A stretch of DNA of 30,422 nucleotides, taken from assembly GCA_015501595.1 (NCBI GenBank), contig JADNRX010000594.1, positions 1 to 30,422 on the forward strand, read 5' to 3'. A model generated the notes under the pieces. It searched no databases and was not told where the DNA came from. It saw nothing but the letters and a program-made list of their open reading frames with translations. Both the position numbers and the translations under genes were made by a program. This stretch comes from Hymenopellis radicata. Its lineage: Eukaryota > Basidiomycota > Agaricomycetes > Agaricales > Physalacriaceae. This document shows positions 10,141-20,570 of the stretch, piece after piece; the stretch's first letter is position 1; each line of letters opens with the position of its first letter.

Positions 10141-13100
10141 ATGGATGTCAACACGGACTTCGACGGCCTGGACGCGCACTCGGCTCGTGTCCTGGAAGAG
10201 ATCCTTTCTCAACACATTGGCCAACTGACACCACGACTTTTTGGATCTTTGGCCAAGCTCAAGAAAAGCTCCAATAATGGTGTGTATTTCGGTTCTCTCT
10301 TCTTGAATAATGCTCCAACCTTATTGCATAGAATTTATTCCTCTCACTCCGGCGTCTACCCCTACTCGTCGACAAAGGTCATATACAAACGATTCTGACA
10401 GCGACCAACGCCCTCAGCGGGAATTCGAACCAGAGAGTCACGACGACCCGGACCCCAGTGACGCTGATTCCGACGCGTCTTATGATGCATATGTCACTCA
10501 GGTCATGGTCAGACGCCGCCGACACGATCGCGATCGCGAGCGCGCACGAAGGAAACGCCGCCGGTTAAATCCCGATGAGGACGATGACGAAGAGTACGCG
10601 CCAGAACGTGGTCGGACCGCAGGAAGGCGCCGGCGCCCGCGTCGAAGCCGCAGCAACTCTAGCTGTCACCGCGGAGGTGTTGTTCTACCTCCAGCAAATA
10701 TTCACATGTCCAACTCCAATAGCAGCGCATCATTCTTGTCCGCGAACGACGCATCCTCAAATAACACATCATCCTTGAACAACACATCATCCTCGAACGA
10801 CGCGTCCTTTTCCTCCCTGCAAAGCAACAATCCGTTATCTTTGTCCTCAAACATCGCGTCGTCTTCATCATCCACCGCCTCCACGTATGTGATGTACGCT
10901 GATCCACATCTTGCGCCCATTAAGGACCCACTTATTCGTGCCATGTTACGGGCTGCTGGGCAAGGGCTGAAGCTTCTTGAGGATGAGGTCTATCGAAGGA
11001 CGTGGATGACTAGTGTCTTAGGCGGACAGACGCAGTTGACCGGCGCGAACAGCGAGAATGGAGAAGAAGGAAGTCTTGTCTTCATCTCCAATCAGTGTCA
11101 TCGCGCTGACAGTAAGGTTGCGTGCGCCCAATTTGCGCGACTCATGGCCTTGGTTACTTTGGCTGCAAAAGTTCAATCCTACGAGACGAGGTGAGTACCG
11201 TTTTAGCCAAGTGTTCTATGTGTTGACATTGCTCAAGTGACAACAACGACTGTTTATCAACAATCTGGCGACGGTTTCTCGAGCCGCGGAAACCAGCATA
11301 TGACCAGGACACCTGGCGGCGCTGGTATGCGGCCGGGAAGACGTGGGCTATGTTGGGTCAAGGTGGTGGTGTCTACCTAATACTCGTAATTATTCACGCA
11401 AGAGCAGTATCTGCATTTGAGAAGGCTACCATTCAAGACCTTCTTACTGTTGGATATTGTTTCCGCCAACTTACCGAAGGTAGTTCTCTCACTGGCGCTT
11501 TTCAGAATATAACTAATTTCAATACAGGTTCACGAATATCACCACTGATCAAGCATATTCTGCGCCCACTCCTTCTATGCCTTCGACGTGAATTCCCTTT
11601 AAATACGAGTCAGCTCTTGGATACTCAGACGTTAGGTCTTACCCTGCCCCATGTTGACCTCCATGATTGGGCGGCGTCTGATCTCTTCTTTGGCGCGTTT
11701 AAGATGAAGTAAGTTGTGCGTCCAATCATATTTCATTCGCTTAGACCTTGATAGTTCATTTCGTCTCCCGCCGCGTATACCTGCTATGTGGCAAGATGAT
11801 TTTCAGGGTGACGAACCAGCAAGAGATCCTATTCCCTTGGGTCCGAGAATTCAAGACATCCTGTCGCTACAGCCAAGCTCACCACCGACATCTTCCCTTC
11901 CAACACCGCCATCCACGCCATCTTCATTACCCATGTCCATTCAGACAGGAGCGCCTACAACTGGTGACTTTTGGCAGGATGTATTGGCAGTGCTATCCCG
12001 GGTCAAGGGCCCGAACCACATCAAGGTCACGACTTCTCTGAATCTTACCTTGCCTCAAAATGCATTCAAACTTCGGGGCGCAGCGGCATCAAAGACCCGA
12101 ACATTCACGGAAGAACAGCGAGCGTTGGCATCCCTAGCACTGGAACCGAAGACGTTAGCGGAATTCAAAAACCATGTAGGTCTTTATTGAACGTACACAA
12201 GCGACCGTATTGACTGTTTCGGTTTGTAGCTGAAGAAGCAGCTGTCAACGGGATACCGTATCGATCCTTCAACCTTTGTGGTATATGAGAGACGTGTTCT
12301 TCTGGGCAGCGAGTATGTGCGCTTACTGTAACACTTTCTGAATGTGCCCTGAATGCTGGTAGATCTGATAAATTTCTTCATCTCCTGGACACGAAGGGTA
12401 TTCCATTCGCAATATCACTGCCAACAGTGCCGAAGGAATATCGTGACAGTCTCATGGCGCTCCTTCAGACCAGCTTTCCGGAAATTATTCGAGACCAAGA
12501 CTCTCGGAAGGGCACAAAACCTCATCGGTTTAGTGCATTACACTGTACAATGTACAATCGTTCAGCGCGTCGGGTAAGTCTTTCTGCTACCTTTTGAGAT
12601 AAGATACTCAGGTTTCCTGATAGGGCCACGATGCACCTATGGAGGACTTAGATCCTTGGCGGATGGACAAGGAAGGGCAGAAACGTTCTGACCTCTTCCA
12701 GAGCATGCCTCGTGAGGCAAGGGAGGGTGCCGGGGATGAGCGATGGCACAGCCTCAGGAGTGCATTACTCCCCATTACGGATTATCTCACTAGGATGGTA
12801 GGTTTCGATATCTGCAAACTTCCGGATACTCAAGTTTCTCAGATGCGAGTTCTACTTCCCGAATTTACCATACTCGACGCATACATTGACCGCCTGCCCG
12901 GTGGCTCTCAACCCGCAGTATACCCCTTGGGTGGTGTTGTTATCAACTTCAACGCCTGCACGCGTGGTCATCGGGATCATGGAGATCAAAACATATGTCT
13001 CGTTTTGACTGCTCATGAAGGTACGGGCGCAGAATTGGTTATGGTTGAACCTGGGGTTGTTGTTCGAACTTATACCGGTGATGCTTTGGTTTTCCGTTCA

Positions 13101-13229
13101 TGCGACATTACACACTTGAACCTGCATTACACAGGCAAGCGTGTCTCAATTGTCTTCCACAGTGATCATGATGGTTCGGCGTGGGCGAAAGATCGGAATG
13201 GTTGGATTGATAAGCCGTACTTCTATTAA
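10141..13229 (+). CDS. TET/JBP-type 2-oxoglutarate/Fe(II) dioxygenase (913 aa, 8 exons)
   Basis: Exons 10141-10279, 10332-11190, 11238-11479, 11528-11708, 11755-12175, 12230-12312, 12363-12573 and 12624-13229 join perfectly in frame (2,742 nt; introns 46-54 nt). The N-terminal third is low complexity: acidic, then Arg-rich (RRRRHDRDRERARRKRRR), then Ser/Asn-rich. A conserved helical module follows (SNQCHRADSKVACAQFARLM near 300-332, and WRRWYAAGKTWAMLGQGGG). The C-terminal double-stranded beta-helix has INFNACTRGHRDHGDQN (iron ligands H828 and D830), a GDALVF strand, and DITHLNLHYTGKR supplying the third ligand (H876, possibly H880) and the 2OG-binding R885. This order matches fungal TET/JBP proteins, which oxidise 5-methylcytosine in DNA; TET-like rather than RNA-directed activity is inferred from family resemblance. 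It is the rightmost cargo gene of element A. All key residues are present and the frame is open, so it could be functional. Confidence 0.9.
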
Positions 13230-13344
13230 GAGATAGCCATGTGTCCTACAGAGATAGCTGTGTCCTACGTACTATAACACGAAGGTCTGGGTTGATATCA
13301 GGAAAGTGCGAATGAGATTGATGAAGCCCGACAGTATGAGCACC

Positions 13345-13522
13345 AGCCAGACACCCTATCTGAAAAGCCAAACGACATCCGCACAAGCCAAACGTCATCT
13401 GTAAAAGCCAGACGTAAAATCAACTAGCCAGACGCAAAACCACAAGCTAGACCAGTCGCAGGAAAGCCAGACAAGTACTAGGAAAAGCCAGACAAAACTC
13501 CCTGAAAAGCCGGAAGCCAGAC
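13345..13522 (+). repeat. Element A right subterminal array of AAAGCCAGAC
   Basis: AGCC cores of the motif start at 13345, 13366, 13386, 13406, 13426, 13445, 13465, 13486 and 13508, plus an extra out-of-phase copy at 13515. The spacing of 19-22 bp mirrors the left array in inverted orientation. Confidence 0.88.
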
Positions 13523-13533
13523 GCGCGACGACC

Positions 13534-13560
13534 TGGATTATTCCCCATGATTACCACCAA
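13534..13560 (+). repeat. Element A right terminal inverted repeat
   Basis: Begins TGGATTATTCCCCATG and ends ACCACCAA. It matches the outer element's right terminus at 22 of 27 positions but the inverted left terminus of element A at only 19 of 27. Confidence 0.7.
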
Positions 13561-13568
13561 ACAAACGA
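13561..13568 (+). repeat. Imperfect target duplication of element A, right
   Basis: ACAAACGA, sharing CAAACG in register with GCAAACGT at 1673-1680. Confidence 0.65.
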
Positions 13569-13619
13569 GTACGGCTTCACCTGGTCCTGCAGCGGAACTA
13601 ATGGCGAGACGTACATGCC

Positions 13620-14914
13620 CCACTCTTTCTTGATGGGCACGGCACCCACCGGTCAAGCTCTGCCTCCCAGTCCATCGACGCGAATGCAAACTTCGCCTCG
13701 ACTGTGTAATTGGGATGCAGGGCAGGCTCGTCTCATTCTGGCTCGGGAGCTGGTGAAGGTGTGTGCAGCGGAGGAGAGGCCGATGACGATGAAGGCGGCG
13801 GTGCTCGTGGTAGCGGTGAAGGTGATATCACCCGGTAAGACGGCTGGATGCGCGGGCCGAGGTCATCTCTCTGTGAGCGCGCGCGCAGTTCTTTGTCACG
13901 GGAGTGCAGGATCCTTCGCGGCCTCACGCCCCCATTACTGCTGTACCTGTAGCCTGAGTATGTACCGCTCCCGCTCGAGCCGTAAAGAAGGAGGATAAAT
14001 GGAAGAGCGTGCCTCCGTCTGTTTTGGAAGAGGCTGACCAAGGAGGACAATAAGAAGGTGGCGGTGGCGGCGAGTTATGCGATTGCTGGTGTAGCTACTG
14101 CCGCGGGTGCTGCTGCTGTTGTTGCTGCGACGAGTTCCGAAGCACGAAGGGCGTCAATCTGCCACTCTGCTCAAAGTCAAGGTTCGCCTTTGTCTATTAG
14201 TCAGTTTATTAAATTCTCACTATGGCCCACTCCAGAGGAAAGGATTGCCCCAGTGGACGAGCTGGTTAAAGCTGCGAATGTTCCTGTGGTTGCGGCGACA
14301 ATTCCCATGAAGGTTCCACCTGAGAGGACACATATCGTTGAAGAGCCTGTGCCCGCCCGCCTTGAAGGAGACTACGCCCGGACCTGTCGTCAAGAGTATT
14401 GTCCCCAAGCCTGTCGTAGAGAGCGTTATACCGGAGCCTGCGGTGGAAAGCGTTGCTCATGAGGTTGTGGTGCAGAGAGCTATACCCGAGCCTCCAGGGA
14501 GATAGCAATACCCGAGTGTGGTGGAGGAACCTGTTGTCGAGGCGCCTGTGGTTGAGGAGCGGTCTGTTCCAGCGCCTGTTGACGATACTCTCGCTCCAGC
14601 ACCTGTCGATGATATTCTTGCTGATATTTCTGCTCCTGCACCTATTGTCGATATACCCGCTCCAGCCGCTGTGGATGGAAACCCGCGCTCATTGTTGAAG
14701 ATGTGGTTGAAGAGGAGTCTGCACCTGTCGCGCTGCTTGACACGCTGGCTCCTCTTTCTGATGAAGTCGACCCTGTGGAGAAATTCCCGATGCGCCCATC
14801 ATCATCGCCACAGAACGAACTGTCCCGCTCGTCGCTGAGGAGGTTATACCGGCTGTACCAGTAGAAGAGGGGACACCGATTGTCGAGGAAGCGCCGGTTA
14901 TTGAAGATATGTAG
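13620..14914 (+). pseudogene. Decayed gene for a Val/Pro/Glu-rich protein
   Basis: Coding-like stretches change frame repeatedly on the plus strand. They include an acidic Gly-rich run (GGEADDDEGGGARGSGEGD, about 13770-13830), a stretch with VKKEDKWKSVPPSVLEEAD (about 13980), an Ala-rich helix following LTKEDNKKVAVAASYAIAG (14035-14130) that could be a membrane segment, and a long tail of degenerate repeats such as VVEEPVVEAPVVEE and APAPVDDILADISAPAP ending in APVIEDM and a stop near 14914. Several single-base frame changes and an in-frame TAG near 14504 break it. I do not recognise the family. It lies in outer-element DNA, so it may be former cargo. Boundaries are approximate. Confidence 0.5.
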
Positions 14915-15815
14915 CCCTGCTGTGTCGCTAGCGGACGACGTGAATGCCGCGCACTTGAAGCATGCTTTCCATAGGGACAGATGGGTCCCAGATTACCTCC
15001 ATGATATTCGCAGAGTCTTTGATTGCAAAATTGACGCATCCAACATCATCCATGGCTGTTCACGTCAGGCCGTCCTTCAGGGCTCGGCAGAGATGGAAGA
15101 GAGCCTCCAGGCTTGGATCTTGGTGAGAGGCGACGTCAATGTCGATGTCGACGCTGCGGCTCGTCGCTGCCTTCAGCATGGTATTATATGACAAGCTGAC
15201 ACTATTGTCCAAAGCACAAGGAGGTGTTCATGGTGGAAAGCATGCGCCTAGCTCGAACTCGTTGACAACACGTGCCTGCATGATCGCCAAGGTTGAGTCT
15301 AAGGATTCGAGATAGAGAAAGAACACACAAGTGCGGGAGAGGCGCTGCGCGGTGGGCCGGACCATCCACGTTTACCTGAATGTGCTCTATTCAAACACGA
15401 GGCCGAGGAGAATGAAAGGAAGGAGGGTAACGGAGGGTGCCCGAAACCTTTTGCAGACTCAATGTTCACGCGAAATGTGGAAGAATAAGACATTTATTGC
15501 GAAAGAAGGCGGTAAATATCAGGTGAGATGGAAGAGGCACCCGACCCACAGCAACCCACACCTGCGAGACGGCTCAGTCATTAGGTTGGAAAGGAGAACC
15601 CGACATCGCACAATAGAAATGGCGTTGAGCATTCTGGAGGGCACGTTGAGTCGTCCCAGAACCGTCCTAGACAAAGGAAAGACGAGATCTTGATCCGCTG
15701 GCCGTATCCGAGAGAAAAAGGTCGATCTGAAAAAGATCAGCAGAAATGAATGATGGTCGGATACGCACCGTGAAGTCAAGCTGGGAGAAATTTCCATGGG
15801 TAACGCTACGATTAC
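14915..15815. other. No clear gene; possible exon fragments
   Basis: Plus-strand open stretches (for example 15331-15693) are compatible with small exons but show no recognisable domain and no consistent frame. Nothing firm can be annotated. Confidence 0.3.
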
Positions 15816-16046
15816 ATGTCGCGTGCGAAGTACCTGGAGGGCCCATTGATGAAAGGCGCTGATGTGTTTGATGACCTAATTGGAGACTTCGATGAGTTCT
15901 TCGGGGGATACCCAAAGGACATGGACACTGACATGTTACAAACGAGTTTGATGCAGTGGTGCGCGAAAATTCAAATGCTGAGCGCCGCCGCAGGATATCA
16001 GAACCAGAACAAGAACAAGAACTGGGAGAAGATTGACCAGAACCAG
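15816..16046 (+). pseudogene. Small acidic coding fragment interrupted by the LTR element
   Basis: An open frame contains GADVFDDLIGDFDEFFGG and later GYQNQNKNKNWEKIDQNQ, and is cut by the left LTR after 16046. Joining the sequence across the LTR element with one copy of the duplication gives a stop four codons later, so the LTR element entered near the end of this frame. The family is unknown; it may be the last exon of an outer-element gene. Confidence 0.35.
16042..16046 (+). repeat. 5-bp target duplication of LTR element, left (ACCAG)
   Basis: ACCAG precedes the left LTR and is repeated exactly at 19322-19326 after the right LTR. Confidence 0.9.
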
Positions 16047-16261
16047 TGTAAGGAGGAGTTCCCGATATGGACATGTCCCGCACGGACCTTATGCCGATCG
16101 CTGACACGCGATCTTTACTTACACTCATACTACGACTATTGGCTTTGTTTACTATCCGTTCTTACACTCAACGGGTCCCCGTGGTCCCATTTGGACTCAA
16201 TTATATTGCTATTCGTGTTCTCTTGGACCCTCCGGATCTCGACAGTGTATTACGGCTTACA
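16047..16261 (+). repeat. Left LTR
   Basis: A 215-bp repeat starting TG and ending CA. It differs from the right LTR at three sites (CGCGAT/CGTGAT, CTCAACGG/CTCGACGG, CTCTTGG/CTCTCGG). Confidence 0.95.
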
Positions 16262-16524
16262 CTTTTTTGAACACGCAACACGTTGCGTCCAACAGGGAGC
16301 ACAAAAAGCTTCGACAACAGGCCGAAGCTGCCGTGCTTGGAGACGACAAGTCTCCATTCTATAGAGGTGTGTTAGACACCATTTGTTATTGCTGAAATTT
16401 TTTTTTTTAGCTCCCCACGGACGTCGGCGAGTCAGTCGCCGTCGCCCAATCTCCACGTTGGTTGTCACAGGACGCCAGCGCTTCCCCATTTCCCCCGCTT
16501 TCGTCTACGCTCTAGGCTACGACG

Positions 16525-19097
16525 ATGAGCGAACGTTCACGGGCGTCGAAACAGTCGGCCCCAACAAATGTGTCGAAACAGTCTGCACCCTTGCGACACT
16601 CGGCACGCCTGCGAGAGGAACCTCCCGATTTCACGGGGAGCGACCTACCGCAGCGCACACGGCGACGACAGCCCCATACAGCTGGGGACGTCCCGCTACC
16701 TACTAGCCTGGACGACGTGGATGATGCTGGCGGTGCACAGGCCTTCCAGCCCCAATCACGTCGACCGAGCCGGCGCGGTCCCAATCTGGACTGCCGCTTT
16801 CCCCAACACACGTGGTCTCGAGCCCGCCGCCCAAGTTTATACCTATGTGGCAGGCTCGGGGCGACGTTCCAGCAATATTGCCTGGTCGACTTGATACGGT
16901 GAATACACCGGCTCGACGATCAGACGATCCCGGGGCAACACGAGCGAGAGCAAGTGTTAGTCCTCGGGCAGTCGCATCTGATAGTGCGAGAGACGCGCCT
17001 GCGAACTTGGCCGATTACAAGGACAATGTTCGTACGGATGGCAAGCGAGTAGTGGAGTTGCCACTAAAGGTTAGTACTCATCTCGAGAGGTATGTCGAGT
17101 CGCTTCGTGACCATGCTACACGAGGTGATTTGGCTGACCCGAATATTAATTTTGACCAGACAATGGATGCGGTGACGCAGAACCTGGCTCAGCCTCAACA
17201 GGTGGATGAGTCGGACTCGCAATATGCGCGTCGCATGAGGGCGATGGAACGCTCGAAGACGGATATACCGGTGGACATGCTTCATCCGGCGTCGTCGATG
17301 TCTACGTCGACAACGTCGCGATCTTCAGGTTGGACGGCGGGTTCAACGGCGTCGGTGCTAGCGTGGCGTCAGGAGGTGCTCAAGTGTGGCGTCTTACAGA
17401 CTATTCACGATGGACACATGGTGATGTACAATACGAGTACTGTACCTATACAGGATGTGGTTCTTGAAATGAAGGATGGTTATAGCATGGCATATATTCC
17501 CTCTAAACCAACCATCAAAATAAAGATTCCGAGTTTAGACGATGCCAGTTGTACCCCTTATATGGCACTGTATCCATCCCCTAGCTGGGAGCTTGAAGAA
17601 TGGATGGGCAAGGATGCACCTGATCAGGCAACTGCTGGCCTAGTTGTTCCTGTAGCCCCAGTGGTGCAGACTCAGAAGGAGCCTGAGACCATTTTGGAGC
17701 ACAAAATGAGAAAGAGGGAACCAGCAGCAGAAGCAGCATGTGCCAAGCACAACAATGTGGCACCATTAGACAATCGGGAGGTTGACGAGGCGCACATTGA
17801 TGTGCAGATGCTAATGCCAGAGAAGCCGCCCGCACCACTATCAGACGTGTTCAGACGGCATGATGTATTCGAACAACGTGGTGCGTTGGTGGAGGATGAT
17901 GTTGAGATCCCAGTATTGAAGGGGATCAAGACTCAAGTGCCGGAGCCGGTCCAGGGGCCGCGGCGCACGAGTATTCACATATTGGCTGGCAAGGAGACCG
18001 CCTCACCCGCCTCACCCAGGAAGACAAACATGTCTGAAGGGGAACCGGGACGTCGACCACTGCCGCCACCTCCAGACCCGGATCCAAGTGATGGTGGTAC
18101 TGAGGGAAGTGACGGCAAGGGTGCTGATCCTGAACAAGGATCAGTCAATCCAGACTGTGATGTACCTAGTCCTGGGGGTGGGATACCACCTCTGGGAGCA
18201 GGTAATGGAGAAGATGACGGTGATGGTCAGAGTGACCATTCCACGGTCACGTACATGAAGTGTTCTTGTCACTCGCTAAATAGGATCCAAAAGTCGAGGT
18301 TGCTTGGTCCTGAGAGGAACTGCCTCTTACACTTTTTTGAGCCTGACAAGCCTGTTACGATTCAACATGGCTATGTAAAGGTCGAACAGCCTATGCCTAC
18401 TCTACTAGAGAAGGAAGAGCTGCAGGAGATTGCCCGACAGTGTTCGGCAAGCATTCAACCAAAGAAGAAGCTGGAGGGTCTAGTCGTTCCAACAAAGCCA
18501 AGGCCCAGCCAGTCTATTCCTAGGAAATATGCAATGTCAGATAAGAAGGGCAGGGACAGGGCTTCTGCTGAGGGGGAGCGATACGCTCACCTAAAGGAGA
18601 AACCGCGGAGCCAACAGTCCCCGCCTCGGGTATTCAACCAAGGTTGGGAAGATCGTGCGGCTCCGCTCTTCGGGGAAACTGAGAGTGGCGAATCAAGTGA
18701 ATCTACACCTCCAGGGCTCAGTCAGCACTTGCCGGTCTTGCTGGGTCCTGAGGATGGGATAACAATTGAAGATGTTGAAGAGATTGTGAATCGAGCGATG
18801 GCTATGGACATCGCCGACCTCCAGGCAAAAATCTATAGAGTGAAGAGGGATGTACTTGAATGGCCAGCAAGTGGCCGGGCACTTTATCGATGGCACAAAG
18901 TGTTGATGCGCCGAAAGGATCCTGATGACAAGGCGCAACAAGCAAGGACCGAGGACGGAAGGATGTGGTGGTGGCAGACACTACTACTGCATCCGCGGAT
19001 CTGGGAGGTGCGTCAGGAAATGCGCCCCTCGAACCGTCGTCCACCAAGTCGGAATAGCGTCTTTGGGTCAAGACCTTCGTCGATGACTTGGTCTTGA
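16525..19097 (+). CDS. Gag-like protein of the LTR element (one frameshift)
   Basis: An ATG at 16525 opens a frame encoding ASKQSAPLRHSARLREEP and related basic and Pro-rich sequence to about 16800. The main frame then runs from about 16722 to the stop at 19095-19097, which abuts the purine tract. A single-base shift between 16725 and 16810 is needed to join them, giving about 850 residues. The main part has a helical segment (KRVVELPLKVSTHLERYVES), a globular region around residue 190-280 with VLKCGVLQTIHDGHMVMYN, Pro- and Asp-rich linkers, and a C-terminal helical block (EDVEEIVNRAMAMDIADL). It lacks a CX2CX4HX4C zinc knuckle. Gag identity is inferred from position in the LTR element; it would form the particle that packages the RNA. 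Confidence 0.65.
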
Positions 19098-19106
19098 GGG
19101 GGAGAA
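19096..19106 (+). other. Polypurine tract
   Basis: GAGGGGGAGAA lies immediately 5' of the right LTR, the expected plus-strand primer site. It overlaps the end of the gag frame. Confidence 0.85.
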
Positions 19107-19321
19107 TGTAAGGAGGAGTTCCCGATATGGACATGTCCCGCACGGACCTTATGCCGATCGCTGACACGTGATCTTTACTTACACTCATACTACGACTATT
19201 GGCTTTGTTTACTATCCGTTCTTACACTCGACGGGTCCCCGTGGTCCCATTTGGACTCAATTATATTGCTATTCGTGTTCTCTCGGACCCTCCGGATCTC
19301 GACAGTGTATTACGGCTTACA
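19107..19321 (+). repeat. Right LTR
   Basis: A 215-bp direct repeat of 16047-16261, followed by the ACCAG duplication at 19322-19326. Confidence 0.95.
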
Positions 19322-19326
19322 ACCAG

Positions 19327-20059
19327 AGTCGAGAATGAAAAGACATAGAAGGTGGAATTGTGGTTAGTGAAGAGACACAATCTCTGAAGTACGCGTTAGT
19401 CTCCGGACAACGTCAAGAATGGTACCTAAACATGAGACGACTGTAAACTCAGATACGACGAGGATGACAATATACACAAGACTCACTGGGGGAGAAATAG
19501 AGAAAAGGCCGCCCTTCATAGGGTCCTGGTTGTGACTGATGCGCGGGCGAGCCACATGAAGAGCGGCGAGCCGCACGAAGAATACTTTCTGAGTGCTGAC
19601 GATGTCCATGCCACATTTGATTTAAGTATCGATAGAGATCACAATAGCTTGAAGATGATGAAGGTAGTGTTGGCCCATAGAGCGTCGGTCGCCTGGCAGA
19701 GGTGCTCGTTGAAGATGGGTGGCAGGCATGCTTAAAGCAAACAGAATGTGTCTATCTAGAAGGTGAGGTTGAAGCTGAAGTGATGGGGGTAGAGTCCGGC
19801 GCGGCAGTGTTCAGGGCAGGCGCCGAGGATGCCAGATCCAGTATGGCTCGAATACGAGCACTGCTTGGTGATAGAGACGATGATTCTTGAGAGCCGGAGG
19901 CAGGAGCAGCGACTGCCGATGGTTGAGGATGAGGGTTGCGTCGGGGGTAATTGACGGTTGTGACGTTCGCGCAGGCCATGAGAAGGGGAGAGACACTATT
20001 GTAGGCGGAGGAGGGCTCCCCGCTAAAGTCCAGCAGTCACATGGTGGAAGCACAGTGAA
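19327..20059. other. Outer-element DNA without a clear gene
   Basis: The minus strand contains Ser/Pro/Ala-rich open stretches (about 19752-19979) comparable in composition and position to those at 9280-9700 of element A, next to the shared segment at 20060-20330. Frames are interrupted and no domain is seen. Confidence 0.35.
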
Positions 20060-20330
20060 TGATTCAACGTTATTCTCTACCACTGCCACCGCCGACAACG
20101 CCCCCAGCGAACAGCGGGGGCCGCGGCTTGTGTTGACATGCTTCGTGATGGTAGGTGACAAGGCGCGTTGTCACGCTCTGTGACGACGTCTGGAAGGTTC
20201 GGATGATGAGCGCCAGGGCGCCTGGAGGGCGCGGGAAGAATTCGACCAGTCTTCTCACGCTTGACGTGTGCGGCGTAGATGCCCAGCGTAGGTAGCAGAA
20301 TACGGTGTAACGTGATCATGTTGAAAAACA
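20060..20330 (-). repeat. Segment homologous to 9810-10080 of element A
   Basis: On the minus strand this carries AACATGATCACGTTA, TTCCCGCGCCCTCCAGGCGCCC, and a frame with AHHPNLPDVVTERD. Element A has the equivalents AACATGACGATCACGTTA, TTCCCGCGCCCCCCAGGCGCCC and AHHPNLLDVVTGRD in the same order. It is either the 5' part of a gene once shared by both elements or conserved regulatory DNA. In the outer element it lies about 240 bp inside the right terminus. Confidence 0.7.
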
Positions 20331-20440
20331 CGACATAATTGATATTTAAAAATATTGTCTTAATCAAATATCTCTTTTTGGTCAACACGACGCGTCGGCC
20401 GTCGGGTCATGTCGACGCGTCGTGTAACGGTCACCAGGCG

Positions 20441-20570
20441 GAGCGAAAGTCGTAATCGAAAGTGGGACTCACTGAGATTGAGATCAGTCCTACTTTTCAC
20501 TTTACACAAAGTGAGATGAAAAGTAAAACTTTTTGTGAATGAAAGTTAGAAAGTAAGAGTAAAACCGCTC
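20441..20570. repeat. Outer element right subterminal region
   Basis: Multiple AAAGT-containing motifs (AAAGTGGGA, AAAGTGAGA, AAAGTAAAAC, AAAGTTAG, AAAGTAAGAG) are the inverted counterparts of motifs at 1076-1300. Confidence 0.5.

Larger units (their letters stand above)
1681..13560. mobile_element. Element A: cargo-bearing DNA transposon with TET/JBP-type gene
   Basis: This 11,880-bp element is bounded by 27-base termini at 1681-1707 and 13534-13560, which are inverted but diverged (19 of 27 matching), next to an 8-bp duplication matching at 6 of 8 positions. Inside each terminus is an array of GTCTGGCTTT, in inverted orientation at the two ends and spaced about 20 bp. It carries an integrase-type transposase at the left end, a J-like protein gene, a 264-aa unknown gene, a MITE, and a TET/JBP-type dioxygenase at the right end. 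It is inserted in the integrase gene of the outer element. Pairing of the two ends rests on orientation, array identity and the near-duplication. The weak terminus match leaves some doubt about whether both ends belonged to one original element. Confidence 0.75.
16047..19321 (+). mobile_element. Gag-only LTR retrotransposon, 3,275 bp
   Basis: Two 215-bp direct repeats beginning TGTAAGG and ending CTTACA flank a 2.85 kb interior. They are bordered by a 5-bp duplication (ACCAG). A purine tract GAGGGGGAGAA immediately precedes the right LTR and fixes the transcript direction as plus. The LTRs differ at three positions (about 98.6% identical), indicating recent insertion. The interior holds one long gag-like frame and no protease, reverse transcriptase, RNase H or integrase motif, so the element is non-autonomous and would need a helper. 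The primer-binding site after the left LTR was not identified with confidence. Confidence 0.93.

Noticed and set aside
10659..10944. Minus-strand frames rich in Met, Arg and Asp opposite the dioxygenase gene
   Set aside because: They are the antisense of the Ser/Asn-rich low-complexity part of exon 2 and have no independent support.
2005..13229. KDZ transposase expected beside a fungal TET/JBP gene
   Set aside because: No Cys-rich CxC module or KDZ-like transposase core was recognised in any frame. The only transposase seen has an integrase-type core.
13447..14050. Minus-strand open frames at 13447-13689 and 13733-14050 as genes or as the missing upstream part of the outer integrase
   Set aside because: They carry no integrase motif. 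The plus strand gives more protein-like sequence here, and joining 13569 to 1672 did not give a continuous integrase frame.
15667..16128. 153-codon minus-strand frame overlapping the left LTR, and its near copy at 18802-19188
   Set aside because: The shared start is simply the antisense of the two LTRs. The rest has no motif.
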